Below, one piece after another: positions 1 to 5,422 of a stretch of DNA of 10,387 nt (position 1 is its first letter; every line of letters begins with the position of its first letter). Source of the DNA: an uncultured Bacteroidales bacterium. GTDB lineage: Bacteria > Bacteroidota > Bacteroidia > Bacteroidales > P3. The position numbers and the translations under genes are program-made. The notes below the pieces were generated by a model, which saw only the letters and a program-made list of their open reading frames with translations, had not been told where the DNA came from and made no database searches. The stretch is taken from assembly GCA_947176875.1 (NCBI GenBank), contig CAMWSI010000016.1:1-10387 (forward strand). The letters are read 5' to 3'.

Positions 1-57
1 AATTTCCGAAACCGACAGCTAGTAACAGGATATGTTGATAAAGTCCTTAGCAGATAA
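1..57 (+). other. Possible 3' end of an unidentified reading frame
   Basis: The first frame is open from the window edge for 18 codons and stops at TAA 55-57. This stretch is AT-richer than the zinc-ribbon sequence that follows, and the join to that sequence is abrupt. It could be the tail of a gene or mobile element that replaced the front of the zinc-ribbon gene. It is too short to identify, and an 18-codon open frame can occur by chance. Confidence 0.2.
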
Positions 58-64
58 ATAGAAT

Positions 65-286
65 GTGGACGCCCGTTGGCTGCACACCTATACGCGCATC
101 CGCAACAACGCCCGCAACGGCTTGGCCGTCGTGCCCATCGAACGCGACGCCTGCGGCGGCTGCTTCAGCAAGATTCCGCCCCAACGCCAAATCGACATCA
201 AGATGCACAAGAAAATCATCGCCTGCGAATATTGCGGCCGCATTTTGGTCGATGACGCCATCAAGGAAAAGGCGGCGGACAAATAA
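65..286 (+). pseudogene. C-terminal remnant of a C4-type zinc-ribbon protein (zf-RING_7 family)
   Basis: The 73 codons match the C-terminal end of the widespread bacterial family with an N-terminal coiled-coil hairpin and a C-terminal zinc ribbon (about 240-260 residues when complete). Two CxxC pairs are visible, counting from the GTG at 65: C30/C33 (CGGC) and C54/C57 (CEYC). They sit in the family's typical context, RNNARNGLAVV before and CGRILVD after. The N-terminal coiled coil, roughly 170 residues, is absent. The same frame has a stop TAG at 59-61, just before the GTG, and further stops upstream. The GTG start is therefore only nominal, and I read this as a 5'-truncated gene rather than a small intact one. 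Function in this family is poorly defined; nucleic-acid binding is commonly suggested. An intrinsic terminator follows, as expected at the original gene end. Confidence 0.8.
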
Positions 287-322
287 GCCCGACCGACAAC
301 GACACGGTCTTTCCGACCGTCC

Positions 323-355
323 AAAAAAAGCCGAGGTGTATGCCTCGGCTTTTTT
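323..355 (+). terminator. Intrinsic terminator after the zinc-ribbon remnant
   Basis: A perfect 7-bp GC-rich stem, GCCGAGG (330-336) with CCTCGGC (343-349), has a 6-base loop. It is extended by an A-run before and a T-run after it (T350-355). The A and T flanks make it potentially bidirectional. It lies 37 bases after the zinc-ribbon stop and insulates the following ATPase gene. Confidence 0.85.
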
Positions 356-362
356 CGTAAAT

Positions 363-446
363 ATATCATCGAAAAAGTGTTGGTTTAGACTGAAAATATC
401 ATCGAAAAAATGTAGATTTGCAAAATAAATATCATCGAAAAAGTGT
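363..446 (+). repeat. Three 18-bp direct repeats at exact 33-bp pitch (putative operators)
   Basis: The word ATATCATCGAAAAAGTGT occurs at 363-380 and 429-446, and with one change (G to A, giving AAATGT) at 396-413. Start-to-start distance is 33 bp both times, about three helical turns. The intervening 15-base segments are not conserved. The middle copy runs directly into the -7 promoter word at 413-420. The first copy lies upstream of the likely -33 region and the third in the leader. This arrangement fits binding sites for a regulator, possibly the ATPase encoded just downstream. Direct observation: the repeats and spacing. Inference: operator function. Confidence 0.8.
413..420 (+). promoter_or_regulatory. 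Bacteroidota-type -7 element for the first AAA ATPase
   Basis: TAGATTTG matches the TAnnTTTG consensus of the primary Bacteroidota sigma factor. It overlaps the end of the middle direct repeat. The expected transcription start is near 425-428, giving a leader of about 30 bases to the ATG at 457. No convincing -33 TTTG was found. Confidence 0.55.
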
Positions 447-456
447 CTTGTACAAT

Positions 457-1749
457 ATGAAGCGCAAGATTTACAACAAATTAAAAAAATGGAAACAAAA
501 GGATAACCGGAAACCGCTTTTATTGCTCGGAGCGCGTCAAGTCGGGAAGACGTGGATTATGAAAGAATTCGGCCGGGCGGAATACAAACAGGTCGCTTAC
601 GTGAACTGCGATGACGACCCACGCGTGAAAACGCTTTTCGAGACCGATTACAACATAGAACGCATCACGCTGACACTTCAAGCCATCACGGGCATTCCCA
701 TCGAAGAAAACGACACGCTGATTGTCTTCGACGAGATCCAGGAAGCCCCGCGCGGCCTGCACAGCCTGAAGTATTTTTGCGAAAACGCGCCGAAACTGCA
801 CGTGATGGCGGCCGGTTCCCTGCTCGGCATCACGCTGGGGCAAAATACGTCGTTTCCCGTCGGCAAAGTGGATATGCTGAATCTCTACCCCATGGACTTC
901 GAAGAGTTTTTAGAGGCCTTGGGACAAGATGCCTGGATCAAACTGCTGCATACCAAAGACTGGACGCTTATCGAAGGGATGAAAACCAAACTCATCGAAT
1001 TTCTGAGGCTGTATTATTTCGTGGGCGGTATGCCGGAAGCCGTGGCACATTTCATCAAAAAACGCGATTTGGCCGAAGTCCGGAACATCCAGAGTCAGAT
1101 ATTGGCGGCCTACCGCAACGATATATCCAAACACGCTTCCGCACGGGAATCCATAAGAATCGGGCAAATTTTCAACTCCCTGCCGTCGCAGTTGGCCAAA
1201 GAAAACAAAAAGTTTATCTACGGCCTCATCAAAGAGGGTGCGCGGGCCGCCGATTACGAACTGGCCATCCAATGGCTCATGGACGCCGGCATCGTGTATA
1301 AAGCGACCCGCATCCGCAGTCCCCGGATGCCGCTCAAATTTTATGAAGATCCGGGGGCGTTCAAGTTGTTCCCGCTGGACTGCGGCCTGTTCGCCTGCAT
1401 GGCCGATACTTCGGCCGAACAGATTTTGGTGAACCCGGACGTATTCGTCGAATTCAAAGGCGCCCTGACCGAGGTCTTCGTCATGCAACAATTGAAAGCG
1501 GCGGACATGACGCCTTTTTATTGGAGCAACGACAAGACGCCGGCCGAAATAGATTTCGTTCTGCAATACGACAACCGCACCCTGCCGATTGAAGTCAAGG
1601 CCGCAGAAAACGTGCGCAGCCGCTCACTGCAACAATTCATCAAGGATAATCCCGAACTGAAAGGGCTGCGGATTTCGATGCGCGGCTACGTGGATCAGGA
1701 ATGGATGGAGAACGTGCCGCTGTATGCGTTCGGCGTGTATTTCAAATAA
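457..1749 (+). CDS. AAA-type ATPase with C-terminal DUF4143 domain
   Basis: A 430-residue P-loop ATPase. Walker A is GARQVGKT (residues 25-32). Walker B is LIVFDEIQ, with D92-E93. A sensor-like AAGS strand follows. The C-terminal part matches DUF4143 and includes a restriction-endonuclease-like pattern: E364-I-D366 followed by E379-V-K381. Whether it cuts DNA is unknown. Such ATPases are abundant, mobile and functionally uncharacterised in Bacteroidota. I chose ATG 457 over an in-frame TTG at 418 because the TTG lies inside the -7 element and upstream of the predicted transcription start. The gene stands alone between a terminator and the promoter of the next gene. The repeat array before it suggests autoregulation. 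Codon use is mixed and somewhat less GC-rich than the glycosyltransferase downstream. Confidence 0.9.
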   Translation: MKRKIYNKLKKWKQKDNRKPLLLLGARQVGKTWIMKEFGRAEYKQVAYVNCDDDPRVKTLFETDYNIERITLTLQAITGIPIEENDTLIVFDEIQEAPRGLHSLKYFCENAPKLHVMAAGSLLGITLGQNTSFPVGKVDMLNLYPMDFEEFLEALGQDAWIKLLHTKDWTLIEGMKTKLIEFLRLYYFVGGMPEAVAHFIKKRDLAEVRNIQSQILAAYRNDISKHASARESIRIGQIFNSLPSQLAKENKKFIYGLIKEGARAADYELAIQWLMDAGIVYKATRIRSPRMPLKFYEDPGAFKLFPLDCGLFACMADTSAEQILVNPDVFVEFKGALTEVFVMQQLKAADMTPFYWSNDKTPAEIDFVLQYDNRTLPIEVKAAENVRSRSLQQFIKDNPELKGLRISMRGYVDQEWMENVPLYAFGVYFK

Positions 1750-1753
1750 TCCC

Positions 1754-1761
1754 TACCTTTG
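1754..1761 (+). promoter_or_regulatory. Bacteroidota-type -7 element for the GT4 gene
   Basis: TACCTTTG is a perfect TAnnTTTG match. It is squeezed into the 16-base gap between the ATPase stop and the glycosyltransferase ATG at 1766. Only four bases separate it from the start codon, so the transcript should be leaderless or nearly so. The rest of the promoter would lie within the end of the ATPase gene. Confidence 0.7.
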
Positions 1762-1765
1762 CCTT

Positions 1766-2938
1766 ATGAACATCGCGTATATCGTTCCGAAACTGGCGCA
1801 AAAGGGGCCGGTGACCGTCGCTTACGAACTGGTCTGTCAGATGATGGCGCACGGGCATACCTGCACGGTTTTTTATTTCGACGGGGGACCCGACCAGTTG
1901 GGATTTCCCTGCGTGACCCGACGAATAAGCTGGCGGAAGGGCCGCGGAGGGGGCCGTGCCGCCGATGGCGGCCCGGGCGGGCTTGACTTCAACCGCTTCG
2001 ACATCGTCCACAGCCACGGGCTGCGGCCGGACGCCTATGTGTGCCTGCACAAGCCCGCCCGCAGCCACGCCCGCTGCATCTCCACGCTCCACAACTACGT
2101 TTTCGACGACCTCCGCTATCAATACAACCGCTGGACGGCTTTTTGGGCCGGGCGGGCGTGGCTGGCGGCCCTCCGCCGCCACGACACCGTCGTGACGCTG
2201 AGCCAAGACGCCCTGCGTTATTACAGCCGCTTTCTGCCACAGCGCAAACTGACCTACGCCTATAACACACGCCGCCTGCCGGCCGCCGCGCAAGACCTAC
2301 AGCCGCTAAGCGAGGCCGAAATCACGGAAGCGACCGCTTTTCCGCAAACCTCGCCAACGCAAGCCGCCACCCCGGCACCTACAGCCGAATCCGCCACCCG
2401 CAACGCGGCACAAACCCCAATCCAACCGCGCCCCTACCTCATCGGCGTCCATGCCGAACTGACGGCCCGCAAGGGCATCGATCAACTCCTGCGCGTATTG
2501 CCGCAACTGCCTGACCATCGCCTGCTTGTCATCGGCGACGGCCGCGAGCGCGCCGCCCTCGAACGCCTGGTCGCCGAAAAAGGCGTCGCCGGCCGCGTGC
2601 GTTTCCTCGGCCGCCGCCCCAACGCCTACCTTTACCTGCCGCTCTACGACCTGTACGCGCTGCCGAGCCGCAGCGAGGGCTTCCCGCTCGCCCTGCTCGA
2701 AGCCGCCGCCCACGGGTCGGCCGTCGTCTGCTCCGACCTGCCCGTCTTTAAGGAATTGGTCACGGAAAACGAAGTCGCCTTTTTCGCATCGGAAAACCCC
2801 GACAGCCTGCGCGAAGCCCTCCTCAAGGCCACGGCCCGTAAAGCCAAACTCGCGCAACAACTGCACGCGCGCTATTTAGCCGCGTTCAGCCCCGAACATT
2901 TTTACGAACGCTATTTGGAAATCTATGAGGCCCGCTAA
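1766..2938 (+). CDS. GT4-family glycosyltransferase (GT-B fold)
   Basis: A 390-residue cytoplasmic glycosyltransferase. The N-terminal Rossmann half starts at MNIAYIVPKLAQKGPV and contains the donor/acceptor segment FDIVHSHG. The C-terminal half has GVHAELTARKGIDQLL, VIGDGRERAALERL and the retaining GT4 signature SEGFPLALLEAAAHG, whose EX7E pair is E304 and E312. It should move a sugar from a nucleotide donor onto a lipid-linked or surface glycan; the substrate cannot be told from sequence. I chose ATG 1766 because it follows the TACCTTTG promoter; an upstream in-frame start at 1724 lies inside the ATPase gene. Between the two halves is a Thr/Ala/Pro-rich linker of about 40 residues (roughly 180-225), and another Gly/Arg-rich patch lies near residues 55-72. 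Neither is part of the family core. The end overlaps the next gene by 14 bases, so the two are probably co-transcribed. Confidence 0.88.
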   Translation: MNIAYIVPKLAQKGPVTVAYELVCQMMAHGHTCTVFYFDGGPDQLGFPCVTRRISWRKGRGGGRAADGGPGGLDFNRFDIVHSHGLRPDAYVCLHKPARSHARCISTLHNYVFDDLRYQYNRWTAFWAGRAWLAALRRHDTVVTLSQDALRYYSRFLPQRKLTYAYNTRRLPAAAQDLQPLSEAEITEATAFPQTSPTQAATPAPTAESATRNAAQTPIQPRPYLIGVHAELTARKGIDQLLRVLPQLPDHRLLVIGDGRERAALERLVAEKGVAGRVRFLGRRPNAYLYLPLYDLYALPSRSEGFPLALLEAAAHGSAVVCSDLPVFKELVTENEVAFFASENPDSLREALLKATARKAKLAQQLHARYLAAFSPEHFYERYLEIYEAR

Positions 2939-3383
2939 ACCCTTTACCTTCATCGCCCTGCTGCTCGGCCTGTCGCTGTCCGTCACAGGGCTACAAGCCG
3001 CTACCGCCACCAACCTACCCACCGACTCCATCCTCTTCCTTATCAAGAAAAATTATTTCAACCGGGGCGAATATGCCGCCGAACTGAGCCGCCACTATTA
3101 CCGGCTCGCGCTGGACCACGCGGCCGAAAACACGCCCGAACGCCACCGGATACAGGTCAATTACTCACGCTTGCTTTTTCTGGAAGAGAAATACGACTCG
3201 GCCATAGACGAACTGCAACAGCTCATCCCCGACATCCGACAAAACGGCAACAACGGCCTTTTGCCCATCTGCCACCTCAATTTAGGCTCGTATTATTCGG
3301 CCCTCGAACAACGCTACCGTCTGCGCAAGAAATTGGGGCTGGACAAAGACACGGCTTTGGAAAAAATCATCGCGGGGTCATAG
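2925..3383 (+). CDS. Exported small protein with possible TPR-like helices, possibly truncated
   Basis: A 152-residue protein. The N-terminus has a clear Sec signal: basic MRPAK, a hydrophobic stretch of about 16 residues (FIALLLGLSL...), then cleavage likely after LQA near residue 25. The mature part holds paired amphipathic helices of TPR style (YAAELSRHYYRLALDHAAE, VNYSRLLFLEEKYDSAIDEL, CHLNLGSYYSALEQ). It should act in the periplasm, possibly as a protein-binding scaffold. The start overlaps the glycosyltransferase stop by 14 bases, indicating translational coupling. The protein ends soon after the third helix pair, just 14 bases before the end of the convergent ATPase gene. TPR proteins of this kind are often much longer, so truncation by arrival of the accessory segment is possible but not proven. 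I do not recognise a specific function. Confidence 0.7.
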   Translation: MRPAKPFTFIALLLGLSLSVTGLQAATATNLPTDSILFLIKKNYFNRGEYAAELSRHYYRLALDHAAENTPERHRIQVNYSRLLFLEEKYDSAIDELQQLIPDIRQNGNNGLLPICHLNLGSYYSALEQRYRLRKKLGLDKDTALEKIIAGS

Positions 3384-3397
3384 GCAAAATCCATCTT

Positions 3398-4552
3398 TCA
3401 TATAATGCCACCCTGCCACAAGGCTTTCAGAAAATCATGAATATATAGATTTTCCACCGGCCCTATCTTTCGCGAAAACTCGTCAAGGGACACCACCATC
3501 AAGCGGGCCGACGGATGTTCTTCGACAAAAGCCAATAAACCTTTCAGGTGCTTCGATTGTATCTCAGCGGCCGATTTGATTTCCAAAGCCACCTCAGCAT
3601 CTCCCAACACCACATCCACCTCTATACCCGAATAGGTGCGCCAATAGGACATCTTTATCTGCCGCAACGGTTGAACCTGATTATGATAACCGATATACGC
3701 CCTCAATTCCTGTATCACGAAATGTTCGAACACATGCCCGTATTCCACCGTACCGGCCTTAAGTTCCGAACGACCCAACAGATAATTGGCTACCCCCACA
3801 TCGAAAAAATAAAAACGCGGGGCTTGAACCAGCCGCCGCTTCAACGTTTTCGTGTAAGCCGGCAACAGATAACCGATAAGCGTATCTTGCAGAATATTAA
3901 AGTATTCTTTAACCGTATTGGCACTGACTCCGCAATCGGTCGCCACATTCTGATAATTGATGATCTCACCGTTGGAAATAGCGGCCACTTCCAAAAAACG
4001 ACTAAAACCCTGTAAATTGCGAACAATTGATTCCTGTTGGATTTCCTCTTTCAGATAGACATCTATATAGGCACGCAAACGATGGGATGCATTCGATACC
4101 ATATAATGACGGGGCAACATGCCGTTTTGCAGAGCAACATCCAAATCGAAATCAGGTATTTCGGCACTGACCAACGGATACAAATAGCAGGGAATAGCCC
4201 GGCCACCCAAGGTATTATCGCTGCTCCGTTTCAGTTTTCTGGCACTTGAACCACACAGAATAAAACGCAAATTCTTATTGGTCATCAACCAATGCACTTC
4301 ATTGAGCAAAACCGGCGCCTGCTGTATTTCATCAACAATAACCACCGTATCAGCCGGTTTGTCCTGCAACATCTCCCTCAGCAAGGCCGGTCTCTTACGG
4401 AAACGTTCAAGGACATTCGTTTTCAGTAAGTCAAAATAAACCGCATCCGGAAACCGTTGGACCAAAAGCGTGGATTTTCCCGTCTGACGCGCGCCGAACA
4501 GAAATATACTTTCATTTCCAAAAAAATCTATATCCAATAGCCTATTATACAT
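3398..4552 (-). CDS. AAA-type ATPase with DUF4143 domain (second, divergent copy)
   Basis: A 384-residue P-loop ATPase of the same broad class as the one at 457-1749, but clearly divergent from it. Walker A is GARQTGKS (residues 20-27) and Walker B is VVIVDEIQ (D74-E75), followed by the sensor-like FILCGSSARKL. A middle winged-helix-like segment (VATDCGVSANTVKEYFNIL) precedes the DUF4143 part, which carries the nuclease-like pattern IEVDVVL...ALEIKSA. The family's role is not established. It starts at ATG 4552, about 80 bases after a TACCTTTG promoter, and the leader holds two palindromes. It converges on the exported helical protein with only a 14-base gap and no obvious terminator. It is more AT-rich than the neighbouring glycan genes, consistent with horizontal acquisition. 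Confidence 0.88.
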   Translation of the reverse strand: MYNRLLDIDFFGNESIFLFGARQTGKSTLLVQRFPDAVYFDLLKTNVLERFRKRPALLREMLQDKPADTVVIVDEIQQAPVLLNEVHWLMTNKNLRFILCGSSARKLKRSSDNTLGGRAIPCYLYPLVSAEIPDFDLDVALQNGMLPRHYMVSNASHRLRAYIDVYLKEEIQQESIVRNLQGFSRFLEVAAISNGEIINYQNVATDCGVSANTVKEYFNILQDTLIGYLLPAYTKTLKRRLVQAPRFYFFDVGVANYLLGRSELKAGTVEYGHVFEHFVIQELRAYIGYHNQVQPLRQIKMSYWRTYSGIEVDVVLGDAEVALEIKSAAEIQSKHLKGLLAFVEEHPSARLMVVSLDEFSRKIGPVENLYIHDFLKALWQGGII

Positions 4553-4579
4553 ATTAACATTATATTATATAATTCAATA

Positions 4580-4638
4580 CTGCGGATTTTACGATAAAAT
4601 CCGCAGCACTACTTCAGATTTTACTGAAAAATCCGCAA
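4580..4638 (-). repeat. Two palindromes 32 bp apart in the leader of the second ATPase
   Basis: Site 1 (4580-4606) is a perfect 12-bp inverted repeat: CTGCGGATTTTA, three bases CGA, then TAAAATCCGCAG. Site 2 (4612-4638) is a degenerate copy, with about 8 of 12 arm positions complementary. Centre-to-centre distance is 32 bp, about three helical turns. Site 2 touches the -7 element and the transcription start; site 1 lies fully within the transcribed leader. The sites could be DNA operators or an mRNA hairpin. The partial conservation of two spaced copies favours protein binding to DNA. No T-run follows, so a simple terminator is unlikely. Confidence 0.85.
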
Positions 4639-4646
4639 CAAAGGTA
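4639..4646 (-). promoter_or_regulatory. Bacteroidota-type -7 element for the second ATPase
   Basis: On the minus strand this reads TACCTTTG, a perfect TAnnTTTG match. Transcription should start near 4632-4635, leaving a leader of about 80 bases that contains both palindromes. No clear -33 element is visible. The deleted insertion sequence begins about 30 bases upstream. Confidence 0.65.
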
Positions 4647-4674
4647 ACCAATTTTATCATTATTTGACCTTCCC

Positions 4675-5235
4675 TGACTTTCCCTAAGATTGGTTGACAC
4701 TATAGAGGTTGGATTTCATCCGACCATTCTCCGCCTCGTCAAGTCGAACAAGTCCGATTGCCTCGGCTTAATCGAATGGTTGTTTCCCTGTTTTGTTTTA
4801 CAGTATCCCCGAACCGGTTTACACCTTGCCGTCGGTTCAACGGTTTGGGTTTACAGATTCACTGATTCCGTTTACAGTGTCTTTCTTTGCGATGAGATTC
4901 CTCTTCTGGCGAAGTTGCCTCCGACCGGTCTAAGATAATCACTTTTTCCATTCTACGCTATGGCCCATCCGTTTTTCCAACATCGCCGCTGTGCGCCAGA
5001 CTGCGTGTGCGACACTTCCGGCATCTGCATCCCGATGCTCATATGCGGCCTCTGCGTATTGTAGAAGTCTATGATGCGTTCCAACACGGTCCGGGATTGT
5101 ACTCACGGTAGGACTTTAACCCTTTCGTACCCCCATGACGTTTGGCGGTACTCCGTTTTCATTCGCGTTACTCTTTTCATGACTCACTATACTTTTTTTA
5201 ATCCGCATAGTGTCAACTTTTTTCAGGGAAAGACG
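4675..5235 (-). mobile_element. Internally deleted IS3-family insertion sequence remnant
   Basis: The stretch is bounded by inverted ends. GTTGACACTAT at 4693-4703 faces its exact complement ATAGTGTCAAC at 5207-5217. The outer part CTTTCCCT (4678-4685) faces AGGGAAAG (5225-5232) at the same 7-base distance, so the ends are about 26 bp with mismatches in the middle. A TGA at the left outer end resembles IS3-family termini. Inside is a fragment of the OrfB transposase on the minus strand, but OrfA and most of OrfB are missing: the element is about 560 bp against the usual 1.2-1.5 kb. No target duplication could be matched with confidence, so the outer limits are approximate. No other gene is apparent in this stretch. 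Confidence 0.72.
4953..5102 (-). pseudogene. IS3-family transposase OrfB C-terminal fragment
   Basis: On the minus strand, 49 codons from 5102 to the stop at 4953-4955 include IIDFYNTQRPHMSIGMQ, the characteristic end of the IS3 OrfB integrase core (YN...RPH). This is followed by the tail SGAQRRCWKNGW. An in-frame TGA at 5103-5105 closes it upstream. The catalytic DDE residues are not present. Past the TAG a second frame continues (MEKVIILDRSEATSPEEE), which suggests a frameshift in the old tail. It is not functional. Confidence 0.75.
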
Positions 5236-5333
5236 GCCCGGCGTAAAGGAACACACAAAAGTCGTGACGGCGGGCGGCACAGCCACAAGCAAATTCGCGG
5301 TAAGGTAACCCTTACCGGCTTGCAAATCCCATA
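5236..5333 (+). other. GC-rich stretch between IS remnant and orphan terminator; possible gene tail
   Basis: Two plus-strand frames are open here. One ends KVVTAGGTATSKFAVR with stop TAA at 5306-5308; the other ends at TAA 5332-5334, on the edge of the terminator. A terminator this close suggests that a plus-strand gene once ended here and was cut off by the insertion sequence. I recognise neither peptide. Confidence 0.25.
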
Positions 5334-5364
5334 AAAAAAGGCGGACTGACGGCCCGCCTTTTTT
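5334..5364 (+). terminator. Orphan intrinsic terminator upstream of the Fic gene
   Basis: An A-run plus GGCGG (5334-5344) pairs with CCGCC plus a T-run (5354-5364) around a 9-base loop. It can work in either direction. No intact gene precedes it, so it looks left over from a gene removed by insertion or deletion. It isolates the Fic promoter from upstream reading. Confidence 0.75.
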
Positions 5365-5368
5365 GTAA

Positions 5369-5405
5369 AAAGTAGGGAGAAAAACAACAGAAAGTAGGGA
5401 GAAAA
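5369..5405 (+). repeat. Promoter copy of the AAAGTAGGGAGAAAA tandem repeat
   Basis: AAAGTAGGGAGAAAA occurs at 5369-5383 and 5391-5405, 22 bp apart (about two helical turns), joined by ACAACAG. The second copy ends four bases before the -7 element, so the pair covers roughly -53 to -17 of the Fic promoter. The same block recurs inside the Fic coding sequence at 6225-6260. This looks like a tandem operator. Confidence 0.88.
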
Positions 5406-5408
5406 TTT

Positions 5409-5416
5409 TACCTTTG
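5409..5416 (+). promoter_or_regulatory. Bacteroidota-type -7 element for the Fic gene
   Basis: TACCTTTG is a perfect TAnnTTTG match, six bases before ATG 5423. Transcription should begin at about the start codon, giving a leaderless message, unless translation starts at the later ATG 5426 or 5435. The tandem repeat lies immediately upstream. Confidence 0.7.
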
Positions 5417-5422
5417 CAAAAT

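Noticed and set aside
363..446. Short CRISPR array
   Set aside because: Only three 18-bp repeats with 15-bp intervals, overlapping a promoter and with no cas genes. Both units are too short for CRISPR.
418..456. TTG start at 418 for the first ATPase
   Set aside because: It overlaps the -7 element, so it would not be in the transcript; ATG 457 gives the normal N-terminus.
910..1566. 218-residue minus-strand frame
   Set aside because: Antisense shadow of the first ATPase gene, which has clear Walker motifs.
4690..4938. Plus-strand 82-residue open frame
   Set aside because: It lies antisense in the decayed tail of the IS3 remnant and has no recognisable features.
5201..5208. Extra operator half-site TGCGGATT (minus strand) within the IS end
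   Set aside because: It matches only eight bases of the ATPase palindrome and lacks the paired arm; probably chance.
5414..5422. TTG start at 5414 for the Fic protein
   Set aside because: The codon is part of the TACCTTTG promoter element.
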